Shown in pieces: positions 15,325-25,612 of a stretch of DNA of 64,000 nt. The notes under the pieces were generated by a model that searched no databases, had not been told where the DNA came from, and saw nothing but the letters and a program-made list of their open reading frames with translations. Positions within the stretch are counted from its first letter, which is position 1. Every line of letters begins with the position of its first letter. The stretch covers positions 741,442 to 805,441 of the forward strand of contig NZ_PIOB01000002.1 of NCBI RefSeq assembly GCF_002909255.1. Reading direction: 5' to 3'. The position numbers and the translations under genes were made by a program. Origin of the DNA: Arenibacter hampyeongensis (GTDB lineage Bacteria > Bacteroidota > Bacteroidia > Flavobacteriales > Flavobacteriaceae).

Positions 15325-17250
15325 CTAGTCCACATTGTCATGTAAATAAGAGTTGTTGGAGCGCAATTGGATATCGTCATTACTATCCTCACTAAGACTC
15401 GTTCTGGAAACTTTATTCTCCCTAGGGTTTTCGTTTAGATTTACCCCTTGTCTCTTATAAGCCGGTTGCTTGGATATTTCGTCCAAGTTGCTAAGACTAT
15501 TCTGGAATTTATAGTTAAAGTCCTTTAGTTTACGTCTACGTTCATCTGCGCGTTCTTTCAAAAGGATTTCTATTGGGGTGTTAACGGGGTCTTCATCCTC
15601 CACATTCACCCTATCTTGATTTGATTCCTGTTTTGCAATGGTGCGCTTTTCAAATATTAACTCATCTTCAACAATACGGGGCTCAAACTCCTCCGCCTTC
15701 GATTGTGCACCGGTAAGTTTCTTCTCCAACTCCATATAATCATCCAAACTGTATCGCTTTTCCCCGTTCTTATTGTATTCTAGAACTGGTATTACCTCTA
15801 CGTGATCTTTTACTTCCAAATCCCTTACCTCTTCATCCAAATCGAAGGTGATGATATGGCGGGCTTCCTCTTCCTCCTCTACCGGCTTTTTGGCCAAAGG
15901 CATATCAAAACTAAATTCAAATTGATCTTCCTCCACAACCTTATTGGAAACTACTCGGGGATCTACTACCTCAATATCCTTAATTTCATCGGAAGCACTA
16001 ATTATGATAAAATCGTCCTGAACATTTTCCGCTACAACTTCCTCATAGAATACATTAAAATTCTTAATAAAATTGGTGGTAGGTATCAAATCCATTTTCG
16101 GCTCCTCTTGCACCTTATTAGGCTTAACTGGAGTTACTGTAATTTCCTCTTCTTCGACCAACTGGTGAACAAGGCTTTTAGGAGTAAGATTATGCTCCGC
16201 GCGTTGTTCATCTTCTAACGTATGAATGATTTTTTTGGATTCGGTATTTACTATATCATCCTGTTGATCAATATTAAAACCCGTGGCTATAACCGTAACT
16301 GCGATTGCCTCGCCCAGTCCCTCATCTTCACCAACACCCATAATGATATTTGCACCGAAACCTGCCTCATTTTGAATATGGTCGTTAATTTCACCTATTT
16401 CGTCAATCGTAATTTCTTGTGCCCCGGAAACAATAAGTAGAAGTACATTCTTTGCTCCAGTTATTTTGTTATCATTTAGCAAAGGGGAATCCAACGCTTT
16501 CGTAATAGCTTCATGAGCCCTGGATGAACCGGACGATATGGCCGATCCCATTATGGCCGTACCACTACTGCTCAACACAGTCTTGGCGTCACGTAAATCT
16601 ATGTTCTGAGTATAGTGATGTGTAATTACCTCTGCAATACCACGAGCGGCAGTGGCCAACACTTCATCTGCTTTAGAAAAACCAGCCTTAAATCCTAAAT
16701 TGCCGTATACTTCCCTTAATTTATTATTATTAATAACAATCAGGGAATCTACATTGGCACGTAATTTTTCAATTCCCAACTGAGCCTGTTGGCAACGCAT
16801 TTTACCTTCAAATTGAAATGGCATGGTAACGATCCCCACAGTAAGAACATCCATTTCCTTTGCCATTTTTGCAATGACAGGGGCAGCACCAGTACCTGTT
16901 CCCCCGCCCATACCGGCAGTAATAAAAATCATCTTTGTTGTAGGTTCAAGCATTTGCTTGATTTCCTCCATACTTTCAATAGCCGCTTGTTCCCCTACTT
17001 CAGGATTGGCACCAGCGCCCAGTCCTTCCGTCAATGAAACTCCCAATTGTATCTTATTGGGCACAGGACTATTATGAAGTGCTTGTGAATCGGTATTGCA
17101 AATCACAAAATCCACCCCATTGATACCGGCCTGGAACATGTGATTAATAGCGTTACTACCTCCACCACCAACACCAATGACTTTAATTACGTTGCTTTGA
17201 TTTTTGGGCAAATCAAAGGCTATACTTTCAAATTCAGTGTTCTTGCTCAT
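15325..17250 (-). CDS. ftsZ: Cell division protein FtsZ
   Basis: 641 residues. The GTPase core (about 20-330) has the nucleotide-binding GVGGGGSNAINHM near 26-38 and the tubulin signature GGGTGTG at 115-121. The C-terminal tail is very long, about 300 residues of acidic and charged sequence, against 60-80 in Escherichia coli; long tails are normal in Flavobacteriaceae. FtsZ polymerises into the cytokinetic ring and recruits FtsA and the other division proteins encoded upstream. It is the last gene of the dcw run, 44 bp after ftsA, and is closed by the terminator at 15262. ATG 17250. Confidence 0.97.
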   Translation of the reverse strand: MSKNTEFESIAFDLPKNQSNVIKVIGVGGGGSNAINHMFQAGINGVDFVICNTDSQALHNSPVPNKIQLGVSLTEGLGAGANPEVGEQAAIESMEEIKQMLEPTTKMIFITAGMGGGTGTGAAPVIAKMAKEMDVLTVGIVTMPFQFEGKMRCQQAQLGIEKLRANVDSLIVINNNKLREVYGNLGFKAGFSKADEVLATAARGIAEVITHHYTQNIDLRDAKTVLSSSGTAIMGSAISSGSSRAHEAITKALDSPLLNDNKITGAKNVLLLIVSGAQEITIDEIGEINDHIQNEAGFGANIIMGVGEDEGLGEAIAVTVIATGFNIDQQDDIVNTESKKIIHTLEDEQRAEHNLTPKSLVHQLVEEEEITVTPVKPNKVQEEPKMDLIPTTNFIKNFNVFYEEVVAENVQDDFIIISASDEIKDIEVVDPRVVSNKVVEEDQFEFSFDMPLAKKPVEEEEEARHIITFDLDEEVRDLEVKDHVEVIPVLEYNKNGEKRYSLDDYMELEKKLTGAQSKAEEFEPRIVEDELIFEKRTIAKQESNQDRVNVEDEDPVNTPIEILLKERADERRRKLKDFNYKFQNSLSNLDEISKQPAYKRQGVNLNENPRENKVSRTSLSEDSNDDIQLRSNNSYLHDNVD

Positions 17251-17294
17251 ATTTTTAATTTTACTGGTTTTCTATACTGTTCTTATTTTATAAT

Positions 17295-18623
17295 CTATTC
17301 CGCATTATCCAAGAAATCCTTCAATTTCTCGGACCATTTATCAAAAATAGATTTACGCTCTTTTTTAAAGGCAGTTGTGGTTTGGGTTTGGCTCTCTCCC
17401 CTAAAAATATCCTGGTTTGCATCCTTATCTACTTCTTCTTGTTGCGCTTCCCTTACTTTTGACTTGTTCTGCACCGCGTTCATCAATAGTCCCACCGCAG
17501 TAGCATATAATGGACTAGCTATTTCCTCGTCGGAATCACCTGCCAAATGCTCATTTGGATACCCAATCCTAGTGTCCATTCCCGTAATATATTCCACCAA
17601 TTGCTTAAGGTGCTTCAACTGGCTACCTCCACCCGTTAATACGATGCCTGCAATCAATTTTTTCTTTTGCTCGTCGTGCCCATAATTCTTAATCTCAACA
17701 TATACCTGCTCTACAATTTCCACTACGCGGGCATGTATTATCTTAGATAGATTTTTCAAAGTAATTTCCTTAGGCTCGCGCCCTCTAAGGCCTGGAATGG
17801 AAACAATTTCATTATCCTTGTTTTCCCCTGGCCAAGCCGAACCAAACTTGATCTTTAAAAGTTCCGCCTGCTTTTCAATAATGGAACAACCTTCCTTTAT
17901 ATCTTCGGTGATTACATTTCCTCCAAAAGGAATAACTGCCGTATGACGGATAATTCCATCTTTAAAAATGGCCAAATCCGTGGTGCCACCCCCTATATCG
18001 ATAAGTGCTACACCTGCTTCTTTTTCTTCCTGACTCAAAACAGCATTCGCGGAAGCCAAGGGTTCCAAAGTAATATTGCCAAGATCAAGACCGGCACTCT
18101 TTATACATCTCCCTACATTTCGGATAGAGGAAACCTGACCCACAACAACATGAAAATTGGCCTCAAGTCTTCCTCCATACATCCCCATGGGCTGCTTTAT
18201 CTCCGCTTGTCCATCTACTTTGAATTCCTGCGGCAAGACATGTATTATCTCTTCACCCGGAAGCATTACCAATTTATAAACCTGATTGCAAAGCTTTTCC
18301 ACATCATCTTCATTGATAACTTCTTCGGATTTTGCCCTGGTTATATAATCACTATGTTGTAAACTTCTAATATGCTGTCCTGCAATACCTACCACTACAG
18401 AGTTGATTTTTAAACCTGAGTTGGCTTCGGCCAATTCAACAGCTTGTTGAATGGATTTGATGGTCTGTGTAATATTATTGACCACACCACGATGCACTCC
18501 CAAACTTTTAGATCTACCAATACCCAAAATTTCAATCTTGCCATATTCATTTTCCTTTCCAATGATGGCCACAATTTTGGTGGTTCCAATATCCAACCCA
18601 ACTGAATAATTACCTTGTTCCAT
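17295..18623 (-). CDS. ftsA: Cell division protein FtsA
   Basis: 442 residues of the actin/Hsp70 ATPase superfamily. SVGLDIGTTKIVAIIG (7-22) is phosphate-1 and IDIGGGTTDLAIF phosphate-2; GIVLTGGGSQL is the adenosine motif. The C-terminus (FDKWSEKLKDFLDNAE) is an amphipathic helix fit for membrane targeting. FtsA tethers FtsZ filaments to the cytoplasmic membrane. The gene starts 3 bp after ftsQ ends and precedes ftsZ, the conserved order. Confidence 0.97.
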   Translation of the reverse strand: MEQGNYSVGLDIGTTKIVAIIGKENEYGKIEILGIGRSKSLGVHRGVVNNITQTIKSIQQAVELAEANSGLKINSVVVGIAGQHIRSLQHSDYITRAKSEEVINEDDVEKLCNQVYKLVMLPGEEIIHVLPQEFKVDGQAEIKQPMGMYGGRLEANFHVVVGQVSSIRNVGRCIKSAGLDLGNITLEPLASANAVLSQEEKEAGVALIDIGGGTTDLAIFKDGIIRHTAVIPFGGNVITEDIKEGCSIIEKQAELLKIKFGSAWPGENKDNEIVSIPGLRGREPKEITLKNLSKIIHARVVEIVEQVYVEIKNYGHDEQKKKLIAGIVLTGGGSQLKHLKQLVEYITGMDTRIGYPNEHLAGDSDEEIASPLYATAVGLLMNAVQNKSKVREAQQEEVDKDANQDIFRGESQTQTTTAFKKERKSIFDKWSEKLKDFLDNAE

Positions 18624-18626
18624 ATC

Positions 18627-19355
18627 TTAAATTTTGGTGCACACTACTTGGTTATTAAATTCTAAACTCACCCTATTATAATCGTTCAGCGTTTTGTCCT
18701 TGTTCGCCTTGGTATAGAACGCTTTGAAATTGCTGAACTTTTTCTCCAATTCTTTCACATCCCCTAGGTCCACAACAAAATTCTCCATTCTAAATTTCAA
18801 CTGATACTTTTCCTCACCGGTAATATGAACGCCTATAATATTCTTTCTTAAGAATTCATCAGAATTTATATAGGTTAAAATTTCATACACTCCCACTGTA
18901 CTTTTATCTGTTATTTTCCCAGTAATTATTGGCACTCGCGCAGAATGGTATCTGGAAAATGGCATGCGTCTCCCATCCTCATCAATATAAAACTTTGCAA
19001 CTCCCTCAACTCTTCCGATTGGTTTACGCTGTATGACTTTAGCCATTAGGTCCCCGTTTACCGTAAGGTAAACTTGGGCATTTTTTACCATTTCATTAGC
19101 TTCGATAGCTTTTTCTATAGTATTCAAAACTATATCTTCTTTGGGCAGGTTTTTAAGGTCCCCGGAATTTTGTATTAACAATTTATTAACCGTCTCCTGG
19201 GTCATATAAAGATTCTGATCTCCGACAAACTTAATTTCAATATTATCGATCATTTTATGCTTGTTCCTAATGTTGGAAAATGCATAAAGACCTGTAACAA
19301 CAAGCAGTAAGGCCCCGAATTTTATGAAATTCCAATTTATTTTCATTTCTTTCAA
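18627..19355 (-). CDS. ftsQ: Cell division protein FtsQ
   Basis: 242 residues with one N-terminal membrane helix (about 8-28, FIKFGALLLVVTGLYAFS), then a divergent POTRA-like region and the FtsQ domain (NLPKEDIVLNTIEKAIEANE; QRKPIGRVEG; YIDEDGRRMPFS). FtsQ links early and late divisome proteins in the periplasm. It overlaps nothing but is tightly packed between murC and ftsA. A second Met at residue 4 is an alternative start. Confidence 0.9.
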   Translation of the reverse strand: MKEMKINWNFIKFGALLLVVTGLYAFSNIRNKHKMIDNIEIKFVGDQNLYMTQETVNKLLIQNSGDLKNLPKEDIVLNTIEKAIEANEMVKNAQVYLTVNGDLMAKVIQRKPIGRVEGVAKFYIDEDGRRMPFSRYHSARVPIITGKITDKSTVGVYEILTYINSDEFLRKNIIGVHITGEEKYQLKFRMENFVVDLGDVKELEKKFSNFKAFYTKANKDKTLNDYNRVSLEFNNQVVCTKI

Positions 19356-19357
19356 TT

Positions 19358-20719
19358 TTACAGTTTATTATCTACTAGATCTAATTCCTTTTTTATTTTT
19401 GGAACTTCCAATCCAATATCTCCCGCACCCAAGGTGATTAAAACATCTGGGTTTTGGGCTATTATCTCGGAAATCAACTCTGACTTTGTCAACAATTTCT
19501 TCACTGGACTTGTAACCTTATCCAACAACCATTGAGCGGTAACTCCTTCAATAGGTTTTTCCCGCGCAGGATATATATCCAATAATATCAAACTGTCAAA
19601 GTTGGACAGACTCCTCGCAAATTCATCCACAAAATCCCTCGTTCTAGAAAATAAGTGTGGTTGAAAAACCGCCAGTACCCTCTTACCGGGATGCATTTCA
19701 GAAACGGCCTGAAAGGCTGCATCAATTTCCGTGGGATGATGTGCGTAATCATCTATAAAAACAAAATGGGCCCTTTTAATCTGATAAGAAAAACGCCTCT
19801 GGACTCCCTTAAACGTTGCCAATGCTTTGGCTAAGCCCTGTGGTGACGAACCGGCTTGGATGGCCATTGCGTAAGCCACCAAACCATTAAGCAGATTATG
19901 TCTACCCGGTTTATTAAATCGAACCGCTTCAAGTTTAGCTTCCGGAGATTCCAGATCAAAAACATAGCTGCCCTGGTCTATTTTAATATTTCTAATACAA
20001 TAATCGGAACCATCCTCAATACCGTATGTTGTTCCCTCCAACGGCAAACCATTGCGTACAAACAGTTTACCATTTGGCTTGATGCGTTTTACAAAATCGG
20101 CAAAAGACTTTTGAAGCTCTTCACTACTACCATATATATCCAAATGATCCGCATCCATGGAAGTAATACAGGCCACATCAGGGGACAGCCGAAGAAAGGA
20201 ACGATCAAATTCATCGGCCTCCACTACCGAGTAATCCGAACCTTCCAATAAAAAATTACTGTTAAAATCCTCTGATATTCCTCCCAAAAATGCCGTAATG
20301 GGTGTCCCTGTTTCTTTTAATAAATGTGCCAGAATACAAGAGGTGGTTGTCTTGCCGTGAGTACCTGCAACCGCAAAACAGAAGGTATCCTTTGTAATCA
20401 ACCCCAGAACTTCAGATCGTTTTTTTACCTGAAACCCGTTGCCTATGAAATAATTATATTCCATATGATAATTGGGTACCGCTGGAGTGTAAACAATTAG
20501 CGTGTTAATTGGATCTAAATAGATCTTTGGAACTAGTTCCAAATCATCCTCATAATGTACATTGATACCGAATTCAACCAAATCCCTTGTCAGTGGGGTT
20601 TCGGTCTTGTCATAGCCGGCAACATTTTTACCCACAAATTTAAAATACCGCGCAAGAGCAGACATACCAATACCTCCAATACCTATGAAGTAGACCTTAT
20701 GTATATCTTTTATGCCCAT
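19358..20719 (-). CDS. murC: UDP-N-acetylmuramate--L-alanine ligase MurC
   Basis: 453 residues. N-terminal Rossmann motif FIGIGGIGMSALA (11-23), the Mur-ligase ATP loop GTHGKTTT at 119-126, and DDYAHHPTEI in the C-terminal half are all characteristic. It adds L-alanine to UDP-MurNAc in the cytoplasm, the first step of the stem peptide. Between murG and ftsQ, 7 bp after murG. Confidence 0.96.
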   Translation of the reverse strand: MGIKDIHKVYFIGIGGIGMSALARYFKFVGKNVAGYDKTETPLTRDLVEFGINVHYEDDLELVPKIYLDPINTLIVYTPAVPNYHMEYNYFIGNGFQVKKRSEVLGLITKDTFCFAVAGTHGKTTTSCILAHLLKETGTPITAFLGGISEDFNSNFLLEGSDYSVVEADEFDRSFLRLSPDVACITSMDADHLDIYGSSEELQKSFADFVKRIKPNGKLFVRNGLPLEGTTYGIEDGSDYCIRNIKIDQGSYVFDLESPEAKLEAVRFNKPGRHNLLNGLVAYAMAIQAGSSPQGLAKALATFKGVQRRFSYQIKRAHFVFIDDYAHHPTEIDAAFQAVSEMHPGKRVLAVFQPHLFSRTRDFVDEFARSLSNFDSLILLDIYPAREKPIEGVTAQWLLDKVTSPVKKLLTKSELISEIIAQNPDVLITLGAGDIGLEVPKIKKELDLVDNKL

Positions 20720-20726
20720 TTTCTAA

Positions 20727-21818
20727 TTATTTCGCTAATAGTTTTTGTATTTCATCTACAATTTCCTGCGTAGCATTTGGCCGGGCCAATTTTTTGATAT
20801 TGGCTCCCAACTTTTCTCTTATACTATTGGAAAGGAGTAATTCAGAAAACGCTTTTTCAAACTTTTCATCCAACTCTGTCTCCCTGATCATAATTGCTGC
20901 ATCCTTATCTACAAGTGCCTTGGCATTTTTCGTTTGATGATCTTCCGCCACATTTGGGGAAGGGATAAAGATTACCGGCTTGCCCACTATGCACAATTCG
21001 GATACCGAACCGGCTCCGGCCCTGGAAATAATAACATCCGACGCCATATAAGCCAGATCCATTCTATTTAAAAACGACACTACCCTAATAACTTCACTGT
21101 CATATTTTTTATACTCCTCATAATAAATCTTGCCACTTTGCCAAACGATTTGAATTCCTTCAGCTTTAAAAAAAGGCAACTCCCGTTCTATAAGTTTATT
21201 TACACGTCTCGCTCCCAAACTACCTCCCAGAACAAGCAGCGTGGTTTTACCAGGTTGCAATCCAAAGAAACCCAACGCCTCCACTTTATTACTTGTCAAT
21301 GAAACCAAATCCCCTCGGACTGGGTTTCCCGTTTTCACAATTTTGTCCTTTGGAAAAAACTTATCCATACCGTCGTAAGCCACACAAATTTTGGCAACCT
21401 TGTTGGCCAACAATTTATTGGTAATACCTGCATAGGAATTCTGTTCCTGCAATACACATGGAATGCCTTTACCCGAGGCCACCTTCAATAAGGGACCACT
21501 GGCAAAGCCACCAGTACCTACGACCGCATGTGGCTTAAACTTCCTTACTATGTTTGCTGCTTTTACCAAACTACTTATTACTTTAAAAGGAAACATTAAA
21601 TTTTTCAAGGTGAGCTTCCTTTGTAACCCACTTATCCACAAACCTTCTATTTTGTAACCCGCCTGCGGCACCTTCTCCATTTCCATTCTGTCCTTTGCCC
21701 CAACGAATAAAAATTCGGCATCAGGATACCTAACTTTCAGCTCATTTGCAATTGCTATGGCAGGATATATATGCCCGCCTGTTCCCCCTCCTGAGAGTAT
21801 AAATCTATAACTGCCCAC
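20727..21818 (-). CDS. murG: UDP-GlcNAc:lipid I transferase MurG
   Basis: 363 residues, GT28 family. The N-terminal loop [11 protein letters not shown] and the C-terminal donor-binding [12 protein letters not shown] are diagnostic. MurG makes lipid II at the inner face of the membrane. The start is GTG 21818, and the gene overlaps the end of ftsW by 14 bp, indicating translational coupling. No better ATG lies before the glycine-rich loop. Confidence 0.96.
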   Translation of the reverse strand: MGSYRFILSGGGTGGHIYPAIAIANELKVRYPDAEFLFVGAKDRMEMEKVPQAGYKIEGLWISGLQRKLTLKNLMFPFKVISSLVKAANIVRKFKPHAVVGTGGFASGPLLKVASGKGIPCVLQEQNSYAGITNKLLANKVAKICVAYDGMDKFFPKDKIVKTGNPVRGDLVSLTSNKVEALGFFGLQPGKTTLLVLGGSLGARRVNKLIERELPFFKAEGIQIVWQSGKIYYEEYKKYDSEVIRVVSFLNRMDLAYMASDVIISRAGAGSVSELCIVGKPVIFIPSPNVAEDHQTKNAKALVDKDAAIMIRETELDEKFEKAFSELLLSNSIREKLGANIKKLARPNATQEIVDEIQKLLAK

Positions 21819-22998
21819 TTAGAACTTCTAAAGGGTTGGATTCATCAATTTCTTCAGGTTCAGACTGTGCATGTTTGTTACTGGCACTTAAAATTATACC
21901 TATGGCCAAGCAGGTCATCCAACTCGAGGTTCCCCCACTACTGATCAAAGGCAAGGTCTGACCCGTAACCGGAAAAAGTTCCACCGCAACTGCCATATTT
22001 ATCAATGCCTGAAAGACTATAGGAAGTCCCACTCCCAAAACCAACAATTTTCCAAATACCGTTCCGTTACTATTTGCCACCACAACAATCCTAAAAAGCA
22101 ACAGCAAATAAAAGAACATCAGGACAAAACCTCCCAACAGTCCATACTCCTCCACAATAATGGCATAAATAAAATCCGAGGAACTCTGTGGCAAAAAGTT
22201 CTTCATTACACTTTTACCAGCTCCATTACCCACTATTCCACCTGTTGCAATCGCTATCTTCGCCTTTTCTATCTGGTAATCCGCCTCCGTATCCTCTGGA
22301 TTGGAAAAGCTTTCTATCCTGCTCATCCAAGTATCTACCCGGTTGGGAAATAAATCCGGCACCGCTTTGGCCGTCAATACAAACAGGGTTAAACACAATA
22401 TCCCAGCTCCAACTATACCCAACAAATACTTAAAGGGATATCCACCAATAAAACAAAGCAGCAATACCATGGAAAATATAATCCCGGCGGTTGAAAAATT
22501 AGCAGGAAGTATCAACACTACCACCAAAAAAACCGGTAACCATAAAGGCAGGATACTCTCTTTGAAAGTTATGGTCTTATCTTTTATTTTTGTTAAATAC
22601 CTAGCCACATAGATCATCAATACCACCGCTGCCAAATTCGATGTCTGAAAGGTAAATCCAACAATTGGAATTCGTATCCACCTACTGGCATTTGCCCCAT
22701 CTATAACCTGTCCTTGCGCTAGGGTATAAAGCAATAAAAGCAATACTACCGGCATTGCAATCAATGACAAACCTTTAAAAAAATGCGTGGGAATACGGTG
22801 TACCCCATAAATAATCCCGAACCCCATTAACAGTAGGATGGCATGCTTTACCAGATAACCTATGGTAGTTCCACTGCCTACAACGTAGACCAAGTTACTA
22901 CTGGCACTATAAACAGGTAAAAATGAAAATAGGGCCAAAAGGGCAACGACTGCCCAAATAGCTTTATCTCCATTCATTTTGTTTAAAAATCCCAACAC
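21805..22998 (-). CDS. ftsW: SEDS-family peptidoglycan polymerase FtsW
   Basis: 397 residues with about ten membrane helices. Typical SEDS blocks include [26 protein letters not shown] with [14 protein letters not shown], and the late loop [19 protein letters not shown]. FtsW polymerises glycan strands at the septum together with the transpeptidase FtsI, encoded upstream in the same run. Starts 3 bp after murD. Confidence 0.95.
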   Translation of the reverse strand: MLGFLNKMNGDKAIWAVVALLALFSFLPVYSASSNLVYVVGSGTTIGYLVKHAILLLMGFGIIYGVHRIPTHFFKGLSLIAMPVVLLLLLYTLAQGQVIDGANASRWIRIPIVGFTFQTSNLAAVVLMIYVARYLTKIKDKTITFKESILPLWLPVFLVVVLILPANFSTAGIIFSMVLLLCFIGGYPFKYLLGIVGAGILCLTLFVLTAKAVPDLFPNRVDTWMSRIESFSNPEDTEADYQIEKAKIAIATGGIVGNGAGKSVMKNFLPQSSSDFIYAIIVEEYGLLGGFVLMFFYLLLLFRIVVVANSNGTVFGKLLVLGVGLPIVFQALINMAVAVELFPVTGQTLPLISSGGTSSWMTCLAIGIILSASNKHAQSEPEEIDESNPLEVLSGQL

Positions 22999-23001
22999 AG
23001 T

Positions 23002-24336
23002 TTATAATTTTTTAATTGCTGCTTTAAACTGATTTCCCCTATCTTCATAATTCTTGAACAAGTCAAAACTGGCACAGGCCGGTGAAAGTAATACGGTATC
23101 TCCCCGTTCGGCAATCTTATAAGCCACCTTTACGGCCTCATCCATTGCATATGTTTCCACAACCAAATCCACAACATTTCCAAAAGCATCCTTGATTTTT
23201 GAATTATCCATACCCAAACAAATAATTGCCTTTACTTTTTCACGGACCAAAGACATTAATTCCTTATAATCGTTTCCTTTGTCCACTCCCCCAACAATCC
23301 AAACCGTCGGTGTCTTCATACTATCCAAGGCGTAATAGGTAGCGTTAACATTGGTGGCCTTGGAATCGTTGACATATTGCACATGATGAATCTTCAATAC
23401 TTTTTCCAACCTATGCTCCGCCCCTTGAAAATTCTCTATACTTCTACGTATAGTTTCTTTTCTAATACTAATTAAATTAGCCGCTGTACTAGCCGCCATG
23501 GTATTCTTTAAATTGTGTTTTCCTTCCAAAGCCAAAGCATCTGTACCCATTTCTATAGTATTATTATCTGTTTTAATAATTATTTTATCAATTTCTAAAA
23601 ATGCCCCTTCATCCAATTTCTTATTGATCGAAAAAGGCAATAATTTTGATTGGACCGGGTTCTTCCTCAACCAGTCGACTATTACTTCATCATCGGCGTC
23701 ATATATTAAATAATCTTCCTTCGTCTGGTTTTCTGCAATTCTAAACTTGGATGCTATATAGTTTTCAAATTTGTATCCATATCTATCCAGATGATCTGGA
23801 GTGATATTGGTTAGGATGGCGATATGCGGCTTAAAATCCACTATTCCATCCAGCTGAAAACTACTAATCTCCAAGACATAGTAATCAAAATCCCTTTCTG
23901 CAACCATTTTGGCATAGCTATCACCAATATTCCCTGCCATTCCCACATTTAGTCCTGCTGACTTTAAAATATGGTTTGTAAGCATGGTAGTGGTAGTTTT
24001 CCCATTACTACCCGTAATCCCAATAATGGTAGCCTTTGTATACCTTGATGCAAACTCGATTTCCGAAATAATCGGAACTCCTTTCGCCTTTAGCAAGAGT
24101 ATTAATGGAACCGTATCGGGGATACCAGGACTTTTCATGACCAAATCAGCATTCAAAATCCTATCTTCAGTATGTTGCTGTTCTTCCCAATCAATCTCAA
24201 AATGTTCAAGAACTTTTCTATATTCCTCTTTAATAATCCCCTTATCGGAAACAAAAACTTCAAAACCTTCCTTTTCACCTAAAATAGCCGTTCCAACACC
24301 ACTTTCTCCACCACCCAAGACAACCAACCGCTTCAT
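23002..24336 (-). CDS. murD: UDP-N-acetylmuramoylalanine--D-glutamate ligase MurD
   Basis: 444 residues. LVVLGGGESGVG at the N-terminus binds UDP; the ATP loop is GSNGKTTT (109-116); YVNDSKATNVNATYYAL and LSPACASFDLFKNYEDRG are MurD-specific blocks. Adds D-glutamate to UDP-MurNAc-L-Ala. It lies 1 bp after mraY. Confidence 0.96.
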   Translation of the reverse strand: MKRLVVLGGGESGVGTAILGEKEGFEVFVSDKGIIKEEYRKVLEHFEIDWEEQQHTEDRILNADLVMKSPGIPDTVPLILLLKAKGVPIISEIEFASRYTKATIIGITGSNGKTTTTMLTNHILKSAGLNVGMAGNIGDSYAKMVAERDFDYYVLEISSFQLDGIVDFKPHIAILTNITPDHLDRYGYKFENYIASKFRIAENQTKEDYLIYDADDEVIVDWLRKNPVQSKLLPFSINKKLDEGAFLEIDKIIIKTDNNTIEMGTDALALEGKHNLKNTMAASTAANLISIRKETIRRSIENFQGAEHRLEKVLKIHHVQYVNDSKATNVNATYYALDSMKTPTVWIVGGVDKGNDYKELMSLVREKVKAIICLGMDNSKIKDAFGNVVDLVVETYAMDEAVKVAYKIAERGDTVLLSPACASFDLFKNYEDRGNQFKAAIKKL

Positions 24337-24337
24337 T

Positions 24338-25561
24338 TTATCGCACTTTTAAGGTTACAATGGTAATTACCGCCAACAGGATTCCGACAACCCAGAATCT
24401 GGTGACAATTTTACTTTCATGATATCCCTTTTTTTGATAATGATGATGTAAGGGTGCCATTAGAAATATCCTCTTACCTTCTCCAAATCTCTTCTTGGTA
24501 TACTTAAAATAGCCTACCTGCAGCATTACTGAAATGGACTCAGCAAAGAAAATTCCACACAAAACAGGGATTAATAATTCCTTTCGGATAATGATGGCTA
24601 TCACAGCAATAATCCCACCAATGGTCAAACTCCCGGTATCTCCCATAAATACCGTAGCAGGATATGCGTTATACCATAAAAACCCAACCAAGGCACCTAC
24701 GAATGCAGCAATAAATACCACCAATTCACCTACTCTAGGTATGAACATGATATCCAAATAATCGGAGAAAATTATATTACCCGATACAAGGGTAAAGATG
24801 CCTAGAGTGAATACAATTATCGCCGATGTACCGGCAGCCAATCCATCTATACCATCGGTAAGATTTGCTCCGTTGGAAACGGCAGTGACAATGATTATGA
24901 TAATGGGAATAAATACCAACCATGCATATTCCACCATCCCATCTCCCATCCAAGAAATAAAACGGGAATAATCCAACTCGTTATTTTTTATAAACGGCAA
25001 AGTGGTCATGGTAGATTTAATTTCCTTGCCCGGGATTTGTTTAACGGTATAATTCTGGGTAATCTCCGTCCTGGCATGTTCCTTCACGGTTACCTCTGGG
25101 TGAAAATATAAAGTCGCCCCCACCATAAGTCCCAAAACTACCTGCCCCAACACCTTAAACCTTCCCTTTAATCCCTCTTTGTCCTTTTTGAATATTTTGA
25201 TATAATCGTCCACAAAACCAATTATCCCCATCCAGATTGTAGTAACGATCAAAAGGATCACATAAATATTATCCAAGAAACGGGCAAATAGCAAAACCGG
25301 AATCAAGGTGGACATAATAATAATGAGTCCTCCCATGGTTGGCGTGCCCGATTTCTGTTTCTGGCCATCCAGACCCAAATCCCTAACGGTTTCCCCAATT
25401 TGTTTGTGCCTCAAAAAATTAATAATCCTTTTCCCATAGACCGTGGCCAAAATAAGCGAAAGCATTACCGCCATTGCCGCCCTAAACGTAATAAATTGGA
25501 AAAGCCCCGCACCAGGCAGTTGATATTGTTTTTCCAAATATTCGAACAAATAGTATAGCAT
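24338..25561 (-). CDS. mraY: Phospho-N-acetylmuramoyl-pentapeptide transferase MraY
   Basis: 407 residues with about ten membrane helices. Conserved sites: [10 protein letters not shown] (substrate loop), [16 protein letters not shown] (Asp pair), [16 protein letters not shown], and [12 protein letters not shown]. Transfers phospho-MurNAc-pentapeptide to undecaprenyl phosphate, giving lipid I. A cytoplasmic/periplasmic insertion of some 40 residues around 165-205 is normal for Bacteroidetes. 51 bp separate it from murE. Confidence 0.97.
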   Translation of the reverse strand: MLYYLFEYLEKQYQLPGAGLFQFITFRAAMAVMLSLILATVYGKRIINFLRHKQIGETVRDLGLDGQKQKSGTPTMGGLIIIMSTLIPVLLFARFLDNIYVILLIVTTIWMGIIGFVDDYIKIFKKDKEGLKGRFKVLGQVVLGLMVGATLYFHPEVTVKEHARTEITQNYTVKQIPGKEIKSTMTTLPFIKNNELDYSRFISWMGDGMVEYAWLVFIPIIIIIVTAVSNGANLTDGIDGLAAGTSAIIVFTLGIFTLVSGNIIFSDYLDIMFIPRVGELVVFIAAFVGALVGFLWYNAYPATVFMGDTGSLTIGGIIAVIAIIIRKELLIPVLCGIFFAESISVMLQVGYFKYTKKRFGEGKRIFLMAPLHHHYQKKGYHESKIVTRFWVVGILLAVITIVTLKVR

Positions 25562-25612
25562 TTCCGGGTTATTGTTTTTTATTATTCACTTTAAAACAGA
25601 TGACCTAATCCT